A stretch of DNA of 64,000 nucleotides from Nocardioides halotolerans DSM 19273 (GCF_000422805.1 NZ_KE383925.1:62001-126000), one strand, 5' to 3'. Numbered from the stretch's first letter, positions 23,260 to 32,283 are shown. Notes: a model not told the origin generated them from the sequence alone. Numbers and translations are program-made.

Positions 23260-24657
23260 GTGACAGACCACGTCGTCGTCATCGGCGGTGGCCCGGGCGG
23301 CTACGAGGCCGCCCTGGTCGCGGCCCAGCTCGGCGCCGACGTCACCGTCGTCGACACCGACGGCATCGGCGGGTCGGCTGTGCTGACCGACTGCGTCCCG
23401 AGCAAGACGCTGATCGCGACCGCCGAGCTGATGACCGACGTCGCCGGGGCCAACGAGCTCGGGGTGATGATCGCCGGAGGAGACGGGCAGAGCGACGGGC
23501 TCCGCGTCGACCTCGCGCGCGTCAACCAGCGGGTCAAGGCGCTCGCCCGGGCGCAGTCCGACGACATCGCACGCCGGCTCGAGAAGGAGGGCGTCCAGGT
23601 CCTCGAGGGCCGGGGGAGCCTGGCCGGCTCCGACCGGGTGGTCGTGGAGACGCCGGGCGGTCGCGAGGAGATCCTGCGCGCCCACGCGGTGCTGGTCGCG
23701 ACCGGTGCCTCGCCGCGCACGCTGCCCACCGCCCAGCCCGACGGCGAGCGGATCCTGACCTGGGAGCAGGTCTACGACCTCGACGAGGTCCCGTCGGAGC
23801 TGATCGTGGTCGGCTCGGGCGTCACCGGCGCGGAGTTCGCCTCCGGCTACCTCGCGCTCGGCATCCCGGTCACGCTGGTCTCGAGCCGCGACCGCGTGCT
23901 GCCCGGCGAGGACGCCGACGCCGCCGCCGTGCTCGAGGACGTGCTGACCCGCCGGGGGATGACCGTCCTGTCGCGCTCGCGCATGGAGTCGGTGACCCGC
24001 TCCGGCGACGTCGTGACGGTGACGCTGACCGATGGCCGCACGGTCGAGGGCTCCCACTGCATCCTCGCCCTCGGGTCGGTCCCCAACACCGGTGACCTCG
24101 GCCTCGAGGAGGCCGGCGTGGTGCTCAAGGACGGCGGCTTCGTGAACGTCGACCGAGTCTCGCGCACCTCCGCGCGGGGCGTCTACGCCGCCGGCGACTG
24201 CACCGGCGTGCTGATGCTCGCCTCGGTGGCGGCGATGCAGGGCCGGATCGCGATGTGGCACCTCCTCGGCGACGCGGTCACGCCGCTGGACCTGAAGAAG
24301 GTGTCGTCCAACGTCTTCACCGCCCCCGAGATCGCCACCGTCGGCTGGTCTCAGCAGGCCATCGACGCAGGCGAGATCCAGGCGGAGGCGATCACGCTGC
24401 CGCTCTCGGGCAACCCGCGCGCCAAGATGCAGGGCGTGCGCGACGGCTTCGTGAAGCTGTTCTGCCGCCCCGGCACCGGCACCATCGTCGGTGGCGTCGT
24501 GGTCGGCCCGCGCGCGAGCGAGCTCATCCACCCGGTCGCGGTCGCGGTGGCCGAGTCGCTCACCGCCGACCAGCTCGCCCAGACCTTCACCGTCTACCCG
24601 TCGATGTCGGGGTCGGTGGCGGAGGCCGCGCGGAGGCTGCACCGCTTCCGCGCCTGA
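23260..24657 (+). CDS. NAD(P)H-quinone dehydrogenase-like flavoprotein (Rv3303c/LpdA type)
   Basis: 465 residues, same fold as E3. The FAD loop GGGPGG is at 9-14 but the redox pair is broken: GGSAVLTDCVPSK keeps the second Cys (Cys45) while the first position is Ala40. It cannot act as a lipoamide dehydrogenase. This is the known state of M. tuberculosis Rv3303c, which reduces quinones with NAD(P)H. The gene follows lpdA by 15 bases on the same strand and probably shares its transcript. The C-terminal YPSMSGSVAEAAR lacks the His of the usual HPT motif, consistent with a changed reaction. Confidence 0.88.
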   Translation: MTDHVVVIGGGPGGYEAALVAAQLGADVTVVDTDGIGGSAVLTDCVPSKTLIATAELMTDVAGANELGVMIAGGDGQSDGLRVDLARVNQRVKALARAQSDDIARRLEKEGVQVLEGRGSLAGSDRVVVETPGGREEILRAHAVLVATGASPRTLPTAQPDGERILTWEQVYDLDEVPSELIVVGSGVTGAEFASGYLALGIPVTLVSSRDRVLPGEDADAAAVLEDVLTRRGMTVLSRSRMESVTRSGDVVTVTLTDGRTVEGSHCILALGSVPNTGDLGLEEAGVVLKDGGFVNVDRVSRTSARGVYAAGDCTGVLMLASVAAMQGRIAMWHLLGDAVTPLDLKKVSSNVFTAPEIATVGWSQQAIDAGEIQAEAITLPLSGNPRAKMQGVRDGFVKLFCRPGTGTIVGGVVVGPRASELIHPVAVAVAESLTADQLAQTFTVYPSMSGSVAEAARRLHRFRA

Positions 24658-24780
24658 CCCGACGCTGGCGGGCTCGGCGACAGCCACCTCGGCGAGGGCC
24701 TGATGGAGTGGGAGTACCTCCACCTCACCGCCCGCCGCGCCTGCCCGGCCCGGGGTTTGGGTGGCGCTTGGGTGGCCACC

Positions 24781-24786
24781 TAACCT
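24781..24786 (+). promoter_or_regulatory. -10 element of the SpoIID-like gene
   Basis: TAACCT ends eight bases before ATG 24795. A GGGAGG in between could serve as ribosome-binding site if the transcript starts further upstream. Confidence 0.35.
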
Positions 24787-24794
24787 CGGGAGGC

Positions 24795-25988
24795 ATGACC
24801 CGCTCTCGTCCGCTCGGGGTCGGCCTGGGTGTCCTCGTCGCCACTGCTCTCGCGCTCACGCCGCTGCCGGCGAGCGCCGACGAGGTGCCCGCCGCCACGT
24901 CCTACACCGTGACCGGCTACGGCTACGGGCACGGCCACGGCCTCTCGCAGTACGGCGCGCAGGGCGCCGCCAAGCAGGGCCTCACGTGGAAGCAGATCGT
25001 CGGCTTCTACTACCCCGGCACCCGTGTCGGCCGCGCCCGGGGCACGATCAAGGTGCTCATCACCGCGGACCGCAAGGACGTGGTGGTCGACGCGCGCAGC
25101 GGCCTCCGGCTGAAGAAGGTGAGCGGCGGCAAGAGCTTCGTGCTGGCGAAGGTGCGCGCGAAGGCGACGCGCTGGCGGATCATGCCGCGCGGGTCGAGGA
25201 GCGTGGTGTCCTACCGCGTCCCCGGCCGTGGTGGCTGGCAGAAGTGGACGGCGTTCCCCGGCGACGCGGAGTTCTCCGCCGGCCGGCAGCCGCTCACCCT
25301 GCGGCTGCCGAAGCACCAGTCTGCGGAGTACCGCGGTGCGCTCCGCTCGGTGGCCAGGCACACCGTCAACGTGCTGCCCCTCGACCGCTACCTGCAGGGC
25401 GTCGTCCCGCGGGAGGTGCCGGCCGAGTGGCCGGCCCAGGCGGTCCGCGCGCAGGCGGTGGCGGCCCGCACCTACGCGGCGTCGGAGCGCGAGAGCGCCA
25501 CGTCGTACTACGACATCTGCGACACCGAGTCCTGCCAGGTCTACGGCGGCGTGGCCGACGAGCACCCCGCCGCGACCGCGGCCGTGAGGGCGACGGCGGG
25601 CAGGGTGGTGCTCTACCAGGGCCGTCCGGCGTTCACGCAGTTCTCCTCGAGCAACGGCGGCTACAGCACCGCGGGCTCGCAGCCCTACCTCGTCGCGCAG
25701 CCCGACCCCTACGAGGCGTCCTCCGACAACCCCAACGACCCGTGGACGACCACGCTCACCCGCGCCCAGATCGAGAAGGCCTGGCCCGGCGTCAGCAAGC
25801 TCGAGAGCCTGTCGTTCGGCCGGGACGGGCTTGGAGCGCACTTCGGTGGCCGGGTCACATCCGTGACGCTCAAGGGCAGCCTCGGTGGCCTCCCCACGTC
25901 GGTGCAGGTCACGGGCGACGACTTCCGCTCCACGCTCGGTCTGAAGTCGACCTGGTTCGAGCTCGCGGTGGCCACCCCGAGGGGCTAG
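24795..25988 (+). CDS. Secreted SpoIID/LytB-domain protein
   Basis: 397 residues with a signal peptide (cleavage after PASA, about residue 27). The mature start YTVTGYGYGHGHGLSQYGAQG is the SpoIID hallmark, and LPLDRYLQGVVPREVPAEWPAQAVRAQAVAARTYA plus GGYSTAG contain the catalytic-region residues of SpoIID amidase-enhancer/lytic transglycosylase domains. It probably acts on peptidoglycan or as a cofactor for wall amidases. Two cysteines (CDTESC) may form a disulfide. The plus- and minus-strand stops of this gene and the next overlap in CTAG at 25985-25988. Confidence 0.88.
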   Translation: MTRSRPLGVGLGVLVATALALTPLPASADEVPAATSYTVTGYGYGHGHGLSQYGAQGAAKQGLTWKQIVGFYYPGTRVGRARGTIKVLITADRKDVVVDARSGLRLKKVSGGKSFVLAKVRAKATRWRIMPRGSRSVVSYRVPGRGGWQKWTAFPGDAEFSAGRQPLTLRLPKHQSAEYRGALRSVARHTVNVLPLDRYLQGVVPREVPAEWPAQAVRAQAVAARTYAASERESATSYYDICDTESCQVYGGVADEHPAATAAVRATAGRVVLYQGRPAFTQFSSSNGGYSTAGSQPYLVAQPDPYEASSDNPNDPWTTTLTRAQIEKAWPGVSKLESLSFGRDGLGAHFGGRVTSVTLKGSLGGLPTSVQVTGDDFRSTLGLKSTWFELAVATPRG

Positions 25989-26227
25989 ACCCCTTCTCGC
26001 TCCCGGGCGTCGTCGGCGTCCGGGCGACCGGTGATCACGTCCGCCCCGGCGACCACGAAGTCGCGCACCCACCGGTCGAGGACGGCGACGGCGACCGCGC
26101 CGTCGCGCGCCACGTCGTCGAGCCGCCGTCCGGCCAGCACGGCCAGCACCATCGACACCCGCGGATCGTGCTCGGATCGCGCGCGCGGCACCGGCGCCCC
26201 CTGCTTCCGGTTCCCCCCTCGGATCAC
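25985..26227 (-). CDS. Small helix-turn-helix protein, transposase-like N-terminal fold
   Basis: 80 residues from GTG 26227, preceded by GGGAGG at a six-base spacing on the minus strand. The C-terminal two thirds (VLAVLAGRRLDDVARDGAVAVAVLDRWVRDFVVAGADVITG) reads as a helix-turn-helix of the kind found at the N-terminus of IS-type transposases and related small regulators. The N-terminal 28 residues are basic. It could be a stand-alone regulator or a remnant of a mobile element; no inverted repeats are visible around it. Confidence 0.5.
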   Translation of the reverse strand: MIRGGNRKQGAPVPRARSEHDPRVSMVLAVLAGRRLDDVARDGAVAVAVLDRWVRDFVVAGADVITGRPDADDAREREGV

Positions 26228-26387
26228 GTTCCCCTCCCGTCTGCTCGGCCTCGCGGCCACCCGGCGGCGGCGAGCGCTGCCGGGTCCCCCACGGGGACGG
26301 TACTGCTCGTGCTCGGCCGTACGGCGCCGTTCGCGCAAACTGCCGTCGCCGGTCGAGACATCGACCGGGGAGCCCTGACGGGCGGCG
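26228..26387. other. Intergenic region 5' of the HTH gene and 3' of pyruvate carboxylase
   Basis: 160 bases without a convincing gene. The only clear structure is the hairpin at 26349-26368. Confidence 0.5.
26349..26368 (-). terminator. Candidate terminator of pyruvate carboxylase
   Basis: CCGGTCGA and TCGACCGG form a perfect eight-base stem with a four-base loop, 20 bases past the pyruvate carboxylase stop on the minus strand. No U-tract. Confidence 0.5.
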
Positions 26388-29300
26388 TCACGCGAGCACG
26401 AGCACCAGGTCGCCGCCCTCGACGGCCTGGGCGCCGCTGATGGCGAGCCGCTCCACCGTCCCGGCGACGGGGGCGGTGATGGACGCCTCCATCTTCATCG
26501 CCTCGATCGTCGCGACCACGTCGCCGGCGCGGACCGTGTCGCCCTCGCCGACCACCGTGGTGACCACGCCCTGGAACGGCGCCGCGACGTGGCCGGGCCG
26601 CGACGGGTCTGCCTTCTCCGCGGCGGCCACCTCGGCGGCGACCGCGCGGTCCCGCACGCTGATCGGCCGCAGCTGGCCGTTGATCGTGGCCATGACGGTG
26701 CGGTAGCCGCGCTCGTCGGGCTCGCTGATCGCCTGGAGGCCGAGGATGATCGTCTTGCCCTCCTCGAGGGTCACCTCGTGCTCCTCGCCGTGGCGCAGCC
26801 CGTAGAGGTAGTCGATCGTCGGCAGCACCGACACGTCCCCGAAGGTCTCGCGCGCCTCCAGGAACTCGCGGGTCGGTCCGGGGAAGAGCAGCTCGTTGAG
26901 GGTGGCCCGGCGCGAGGCGGAGCTCCCGCCGGCGAGGGCCGAGGACTGCTCGGGCGTGAGCTCGCTCGCCGACGGCGTCCAGCTGCGGCCCGCGAGCGCC
27001 TTGGTGCGGAACGGCTCGGGCCAGCCGCCCGGCGGGTCGCCCAGCTCGCCGTTGAGGAAGCCGATGACCGAGTCGGGGACGTCGAAGCGCGCGGGGTCCT
27101 CGGCGAACTCCTCGGGGTCGGCGCCGAGACCGACGAGCGCGAGCGCGAGGTCGCCGACGACCTTGGACGACGGCGTCACCTTGGGGATGTGGCCGAGGAC
27201 GTCGTTCGCGGCGGCGTACATGTCCTCCACCTGCTCGAACTTCTCACCGAGACCGAGCGCGATCGCCTGCTGGCGCAGGTTGGAGAGCTGCCCGCCGGGG
27301 ATCTCGTGGCGGTAGACGCGGCCGGTCGGGGACGGCAGCCCGGACTCGAACGGCGCGTAGACGCGGCGCACCGCCTCCCAGTAGGGCTCCATCGCGTTGA
27401 CGGCGGCGAGCGAGAGCCCCGTCTCGCGCGCCGAGTGGTCGGTCGCGCTCACCAGCGCCGACAGCGGCGGCTGCGAGGTCGTGCCGGCCATGCTCGCGCA
27501 GGCCGCGTCGACGGCGTCCACGCCCGCGTCGATGGCGGCGAGGAGGGTGCCGAGCTGGCCGCCGGGGGTGTCGTGGGTGTGCAGGTGCACGGGTAGGTCG
27601 AAGCGCTCGCGCAGTGCCGTCACCAGGGTGCGGGCGGCCGGCGCGCGGAGCAGGCCGGCCATGTCCTTGATCGCGAGCACGTGGGCGCCCGCCCCGACGA
27701 TGCGCTCGGCGAGCCGCAGGTAGTAGTCGAGGGTGTAGAGGCGCTCGTCGGGGCTGGAGAGGTCGCCGGTGTAGCAGAGGGCGACCTCCGCGACGGTCGT
27801 CCCCGTCTCGCGGACGGCGTCGATCGCCGGCCGCATCTGCTCGACGTCGTTGAGCGCGTCGAAGATGCGGAACACGTCGAGACCGGTGTCGGCGGCCTCG
27901 CTGACGAACGCCCGCGTCACCTCGGTCGGGTACGGCGTGTAGCCGACGGTGTTGCGCCCGCGCAGCAGCATCTGGAGGCAGACGTTCGGCACCGCCTGGC
28001 GCAGCGCGGCGAGCCGCTCCCACGGGTCCTCGGAGAGGAAGCGCAGCGCGACGTCGTACGTCGCGCCGCCCCAGCACTCGAGCGACCACAGCTGGGGCGT
28101 GGCGCGGGCGACGTACGGCGCCACGGCCAGCAGGTCCGTGCTGCGCACCCGCGTCGCGAGCAGCGACTGGTGGGCGTCGCGGAAGGTGGTGTCGGTGACC
28201 GCGACGTCCGTCTGCTCGCGCAGCCGGCGCGCGAAGGCCTCGGGGCCGAGCTCCAGCAGCAGCTGCCGGGTGCCGTCGGGCGCCGGGACCGCGACGTCGG
28301 GACCGTGGTCGACGCTGGGGAGCTTGGTCGCCGGGTCGAGGGTGACAGGTGGCGCGCCGTGGGGCTGGTTGACGGTGACGTCGGCGAGGTAGGTCATCAG
28401 CTTGGTGCCGCGGTCGCCGCTCGCCCGCGCCTTGAGCAGGTGCGGGTGGGTCTCGATGAAGCTGGTGGTGACCCGGCCGGCGCGGAAGTCGGGGTCGTCG
28501 AGCACGGCCTGGAGGAAGGCGATGTTGGTGGTGACGCCGCGGATGCGGAACTCGGCGACCGCCCGGCGCGCCTTGGCGACCGCGACCTCGAAGGTCCGTC
28601 CGCGGCAGGTGAGCTTGGAGAGCATCGAGTCGAAGTGCGCGGAGACCTCGGCACCGGTGTACGTCGTACCGCCGTCGAGGCGGACGCCGCCTCCGCCCGG
28701 CGAGCGGTAGGTCGTGATCACCCCGGTGTCGGGGCGGAAGCTGTTGGCGGGGTCCTCGGTCGTGATCCGGCACTGGAGGGCCGCGCCCCGGACCTGGATG
28801 CTGTCCTGGCTCAGGCCGAGGTCGGCCAGCGTCTCGCCGCTGGCGATCCGGAGCTGCGACTGGACGAGGTCGACGTCGGTGATCTCCTCGGTGACGGTGT
28901 GCTCGACCTGGATGCGGGGGTTCATCTCGATGAACACGTAGCTGCCGTCGGGCGCGAGGAGGAACTCGACGGTCCCGGCGTTGCGGTAGCCGATCTCGGT
29001 CGCGAGGCGGACGGCGTCCGCGCACATCCGCGCCCGGACGTCGGGGTCGAGGTGCGGCGCCGGCGCGATCTCGACCACCTTCTGGTGGCGACGCTGCACG
29101 GAGCAGTCGCGCTCGAAGAGGTGGATGACGTTGCCGGCTCCGTCGGCGAGGACCTGCACCTCGATGTGCCGCGGCTCGACCACCGCCTGCTCGATGAACA
29201 CCTCGCGGTCGCCGAACGCGCCCTCCGCCTCGCGCATGCACGTCTCGACCGCGTCGCGCAGGTCGCGGGGGTCGTCGACCCGGCGCATGCCTCGGCCGCC

Positions 29301-29789
29301 GCCGCCCGCGACCGCCTTCACGAAGAGCGGGTAGGTCAGGTCTCGCGCCGCCTCGACCAGCGTGTCGACGTCGGTGCTCGGCTCGACGCTCGCCAGCGTC
29401 GGCACCCCGGCCGCCTTGGCTGCGGCAATCGCCCGGGCCTTGTTGCCGGTCAGGGTCAGCACGTCGCTGGTCGGACCGACGAACGTGATCCCGGCGTTCG
29501 CGCACGCCTCGGCCAGCGCGGGGTTCTCGCTCAGGAACCCGTAGCCCGGGTAGACGGCGTCCGCCCCTGCGCGGACCGCGACGGCGACGATCGCGTCGGG
29601 ATCGAGGTAGGCGCGCACCGGGTGGCCGCGCTCGCCGATCTCGTAGGCCTCATCGGCCTTCAGCCGGTGCTCGGACCAGCGGTCCTCGTGGGGGAAGACC
29701 GCGACCGTCCGCGCCCCCAGCTCGTAGGCCGCCCGGAACGCGCGGATGGCGATCTCGCCACGGTTGGCGACGAGCACCTTCGAGAACAT
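26388..29789 (-). CDS. pyc: Pyruvate carboxylase
   Basis: 1133 residues, the full single-chain length. Order: biotin carboxylase (about 1-450; VLVANRGEIAIRAFRAA, ATP loop GGGGRGM, EMNPRIQVEHTVTEE), carboxyltransferase (about 530-830; FRDAHQSLLATR, AIKDMAGLL, HTHDTPGG), and a C-terminal biotin carrier with Lys1099 in EAMKMEA. It converts pyruvate and bicarbonate to oxaloacetate with ATP, an anaplerotic reaction. Biotin is presumably attached by the BirA encoded at 43460. ATG 29789 follows TAACGT by seven bases, so the mRNA is leaderless. Confidence 0.97.
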   Translation of the reverse strand: MFSKVLVANRGEIAIRAFRAAYELGARTVAVFPHEDRWSEHRLKADEAYEIGERGHPVRAYLDPDAIVAVAVRAGADAVYPGYGFLSENPALAEACANAGITFVGPTSDVLTLTGNKARAIAAAKAAGVPTLASVEPSTDVDTLVEAARDLTYPLFVKAVAGGGGRGMRRVDDPRDLRDAVETCMREAEGAFGDREVFIEQAVVEPRHIEVQVLADGAGNVIHLFERDCSVQRRHQKVVEIAPAPHLDPDVRARMCADAVRLATEIGYRNAGTVEFLLAPDGSYVFIEMNPRIQVEHTVTEEITDVDLVQSQLRIASGETLADLGLSQDSIQVRGAALQCRITTEDPANSFRPDTGVITTYRSPGGGGVRLDGGTTYTGAEVSAHFDSMLSKLTCRGRTFEVAVAKARRAVAEFRIRGVTTNIAFLQAVLDDPDFRAGRVTTSFIETHPHLLKARASGDRGTKLMTYLADVTVNQPHGAPPVTLDPATKLPSVDHGPDVAVPAPDGTRQLLLELGPEAFARRLREQTDVAVTDTTFRDAHQSLLATRVRSTDLLAVAPYVARATPQLWSLECWGGATYDVALRFLSEDPWERLAALRQAVPNVCLQMLLRGRNTVGYTPYPTEVTRAFVSEAADTGLDVFRIFDALNDVEQMRPAIDAVRETGTTVAEVALCYTGDLSSPDERLYTLDYYLRLAERIVGAGAHVLAIKDMAGLLRAPAARTLVTALRERFDLPVHLHTHDTPGGQLGTLLAAIDAGVDAVDAACASMAGTTSQPPLSALVSATDHSARETGLSLAAVNAMEPYWEAVRRVYAPFESGLPSPTGRVYRHEIPGGQLSNLRQQAIALGLGEKFEQVEDMYAAANDVLGHIPKVTPSSKVVGDLALALVGLGADPEEFAEDPARFDVPDSVIGFLNGELGDPPGGWPEPFRTKALAGRSWTPSASELTPEQSSALAGGSSASRRATLNELLFPGPTREFLEARETFGDVSVLPTIDYLYGLRHGEEHEVTLEEGKTIILGLQAISEPDERGYRTVMATINGQLRPISVRDRAVAAEVAAAEKADPSRPGHVAAPFQGVVTTVVGEGDTVRAGDVVATIEAMKMEASITAPVAGTVERLAISGAQAVEGGDLVLVLA

Positions 29790-29796
29790 GGTTGGA

Positions 29797-29802
29797 ACGT
29801 TA
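29797..29802 (-). promoter_or_regulatory. -10 element of pyruvate carboxylase
   Basis: TAACGT on the minus strand, seven bases before ATG 29789. Confidence 0.5.
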
Positions 29803-29854
29803 CAAAGCGCGCGACCCCCGCGTCAGCCTCGTGACGGTGGGTGGACAGCCTGGG

Positions 29855-30019
29855 TCAGGCGGCGATGCGGTGACGCACGTCGACGTGCTCGACCGGCGCG
29901 TCGCGGTGCCGCAGCGCGCGCACCGCGGTGAGCACGCTGGTCGCCACCACACCGGTGAACCCGACGACGGCGAAGAGCGCGATCACGGCGACGCCGAACC
30001 AGCTCACGAACTCGACCAT
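29855..30019 (-). CDS. Small single-pass membrane protein (54 aa)
   Basis: A 54-codon frame from ATG 30019: VEFVSWFGVAVIALFAVVGF begins at residue 2, the hydrophobic stretch continues to about residue 32, and a basic tail (RALRHRDAPVEHVDVRHRIA) follows. The composition (one clean transmembrane helix, positive-inside tail) is unlike a random GC-rich frame, and it fills a gap between pyruvate carboxylase and the PH-domain operon that otherwise lacks genes. No family recognised. No good ribosome-binding site; TAGCCT lies about nine bases upstream. Confidence 0.55.
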   Translation of the reverse strand: MVEFVSWFGVAVIALFAVVGFTGVVATSVLTAVRALRHRDAPVEHVDVRHRIAA

Positions 30020-30076
30020 GAGGTCAGGCTAGGCACCTCTCCGCGGCTTCGCAGGAGAATCGCCGAACTCGTCGAT

Positions 30077-31537
30077 TCAAGAGCGGAACTGCTCGACGAG
30101 CTGGGGCAGGGCCCGGTGGGCGACCCGGACGGCCTCGTCCTCGGGGACGTCGAGCACGACCACGGCCTGGTTGCCGCCGGCGGTGGTGGCGACGAGCGTG
30201 GTGAGGCCGGCGCGACGCTGGAGCCAGGTGGCGCGGAGGTTCCAGCCGATGACGTGGTCGACGTCGAGGATGCGGCGGCGGCGGACGAGCGAGCCGGACC
30301 GCGCGACGAGGTGACCGGCCAGCAGGGCGTGGCCGAGGGAGCGGGTGCGGTCCCGCGCGAGGAAGGCGGCGAGCGGGAGGGCGAGCAGTCCGAGGAGCAG
30401 CCAGGTCGGACCGCCCGACACCACGACCAGGACGAACGCCGCCGCGACGCCGAGGACGGGCAGCAGCGCGCGGGTCCAGCGGCGGCGGGCGGCGCGGGGG
30501 CCGTGGCCGACCAGAGGGGCGGCGACCGGCACGGACGTGTCCAGCACCTCGACGGCGACCCGCTCGACGACGGCCCGCGGCGCCGGGGGCACCAGCGTGG
30601 CGCTGCCCCGCTGGCTGCTCGACAGGCCGGTGACGATCGCCGAGAGGCGGGCGCCGCCCGCGAGGCGGAGACCGAGCGGCTCGGAGAGGTTCACGCCGGC
30701 GACCCGCTCGTCATCGACGGTGGTCTCGCGGGTCGTGAACAGGCCGCGCGTCAGGTGCCACGTCGCGGCCGCGCGGTTGCGGGTGAGGCGGAAGCCCCAG
30801 TTGGAGACGGCGTACCCCCCGACCGAGAGGAGCGAGACGACCACCAGCCCCGCCAGCACGAGCAGCGGCACGAGCACGCCGAGGGACACTCCCGGCACGT
30901 CCAGGTTGTCCAGATCGAAGCGCTCCCAGAAGCCCACCGACTGCAGCAGCTGGCTGGCGGCACCGAGCGCGGCGGCCCCGATCACGACGCCGCTGCCGGT
31001 CAGCGGGGCGTAGCGCAGCCAGGCGGGGTCGAAGGCGAGCACCTCGGTGTCGGTCGCCTCGGCACTCGCGAGCTCGTCGTCGGCCGTCGAGGTCTCGAGC
31101 AGCTCGGCCCGCAGCGCCCGGGCGCGGTCCAGCGGCAGCCCGTCGAGGTCGACCCGGTCCTCGTCGCTGCTCGAGGCGGTGCCGGTGCCGATCTGCACCT
31201 TGGTGAGGCCGAGCAGCCGGTGGATCGGTGACGACGTGAGGTCGACGGTGCGGACCCGGTCGACGGGCGTCGAGAGCACGTGCCGGTTGAGCAGCCCGCG
31301 CCGCAGCTCGATGCGGCCGCCGCTGATGCGGAAGCTCGTGGTCAGGTAGCGCATCAGGCCGAGCGCGACGGGGATTCCGACACCGATCAGCTGCCACTGC
31401 TCGCCGCCGGCCGCGGTGCTGCCGAGCACGACGACCACGATCACCGGCAGGAACCGCAGCACCTCGCGGATGGGGTGCACCAGAAGCATCCGGGGGTCCA
31501 GCCGCTGCCACTCGGCGTCCCGGGCGAGCTCGGTCAT
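30077..31537 (-). CDS. YdbT-like membrane protein with two or more bPH_2 domains
   Basis: 486 residues. Hydrophobic pairs near 27-57, 190-250 and 355-390 alternate with PH-like strands: TTSFRISGGRIELRRGLLNRHVLSTPVDRVRTVDL (first domain) and NWGFRLTRNRAAATWHLTRGLFTTRETTVDDERVAGV (second), with a third similar segment near the end (RRRRILDVDHVIGWNLRATW). This is the YdbT architecture. It starts ten bases after the smaller YdbS-like gene, so the pair forms an operon as in Bacillus, where YdbS/YdbT affect sensitivity to certain bacteriocins. Confidence 0.85.
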   Translation of the reverse strand: MTELARDAEWQRLDPRMLLVHPIREVLRFLPVIVVVVLGSTAAGGEQWQLIGVGIPVALGLMRYLTTSFRISGGRIELRRGLLNRHVLSTPVDRVRTVDLTSSPIHRLLGLTKVQIGTGTASSSDEDRVDLDGLPLDRARALRAELLETSTADDELASAEATDTEVLAFDPAWLRYAPLTGSGVVIGAAALGAASQLLQSVGFWERFDLDNLDVPGVSLGVLVPLLVLAGLVVVSLLSVGGYAVSNWGFRLTRNRAAATWHLTRGLFTTRETTVDDERVAGVNLSEPLGLRLAGGARLSAIVTGLSSSQRGSATLVPPAPRAVVERVAVEVLDTSVPVAAPLVGHGPRAARRRWTRALLPVLGVAAAFVLVVVSGGPTWLLLGLLALPLAAFLARDRTRSLGHALLAGHLVARSGSLVRRRRILDVDHVIGWNLRATWLQRRAGLTTLVATTAGGNQAVVVLDVPEDEAVRVAHRALPQLVEQFRS

Positions 31538-31547
31538 CGACGCCCGG

Positions 31548-32039
31548 TCACGTCGCGTCGCCCTCCACCGCGTCGGCCTTCATGGTCAGCTCGTCGACGA
31601 GCCGGCGCGCGACGTCCTTGTCGAGCCCGGCGATGCCGAGCGCACCCGCCGCGGAGGCGGTGGTGACCGTGACGGTCGCCAGCCCGAACAGGCGGGCGAG
31701 CGCCCCCTCGACGTGGTCGACCGTCTGGATCCGCGACATCGGCGCGATCCGGCGCTCCCGCGCCCACCAGCCGGTCTGGGTGTAGACCGCCGTGTCGGTC
31801 ACCTCCCAGCGGTGCACGAGGTAGCGCCAGCTCGGCACCACGACGACGTACGCCGCGAGGAACGCCGCCCACAGCACCCACGCCCACCAGGGCACGTCCA
31901 TGAGGTCGAGCGGCCCGATCAGCACGAACGGCACGACCGACAGCAGCACCGCCTGCACGACCGCCTCGGTCCGCCACATCAGCCGCGCCCGTGGGCTGAC
32001 CCGCTGGCTCGGCTCGCGGAGGGAGGGGGGTGGCTGCAC
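31548..32039 (-). CDS. YdbS-like PH-domain membrane protein
   Basis: 163 residues. Two transmembrane helices (about 26-45 and 50-68) precede one bPH_2 domain (WEVTDTAVYTQTGWWARERRIAPMSRIQTVDHVEGALARLFGLATVTV). The final helix KDVARRLVDEL fits the family. It is the partner of the YdbT-like protein immediately downstream. GTG 32039 abuts an intergenic repeat region. Confidence 0.85.
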   Translation of the reverse strand: MQPPPSLREPSQRVSPRARLMWRTEAVVQAVLLSVVPFVLIGPLDLMDVPWWAWVLWAAFLAAYVVVVPSWRYLVHRWEVTDTAVYTQTGWWARERRIAPMSRIQTVDHVEGALARLFGLATVTVTTASAAGALGIAGLDKDVARRLVDELTMKADAVEGDAT

Positions 32040-32061
32040 GCTCGCGAGGCTACCGGCGAAC

Positions 32062-32264
32062 CAGGTGCGCGCACTGCGGTGGTTTCGACGCTACCCGCGG
32101 CTTCGCGGGCCCGGCCGCGCCGCTTGCTCGACCTGCGCGAGCCCACGCAACGAGCTCAGTGGTTGAGCAGGTGCGCGGGCTGCGGAGGTTTCGACGCGCC
32201 GCCGCGGCTTCGCGAGCTCAGCCGCGCCGCTTGCTCAACCTGCGTGAGCCCACGCAGCGAGCTC
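32062..32264. repeat. Imperfect tandem intergenic repeat, about 97 bases twice
   Basis: Copies at 32062-32157 and 32168-32264 share blocks such as CAGGTGCGCG, GGTTTCGACGC, CCGCGGCTTCGCG and GCCGCGCCGCTTGCTC. Each contains inverted GGTTGAGCA/TTGCTC(A/G)ACC segments and so could fold. It lies between the YdbS-like gene and accA3, both minus strand. Confidence 0.75.
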
Positions 32265-32283
32265 GTTCCTCGCTCGCTGCTGC

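Noticed and set aside
24658..24794. Possible small gene before the SpoIID-like gene
   Set aside because: Only a short minus-strand frame with basic, Pro/Ser-rich composition; no start signal or homology visible.
26440..29834. Plus-strand frames opposite pyruvate carboxylase
   Set aside because: Antisense shadows with no domain motif, over a textbook three-domain enzyme.
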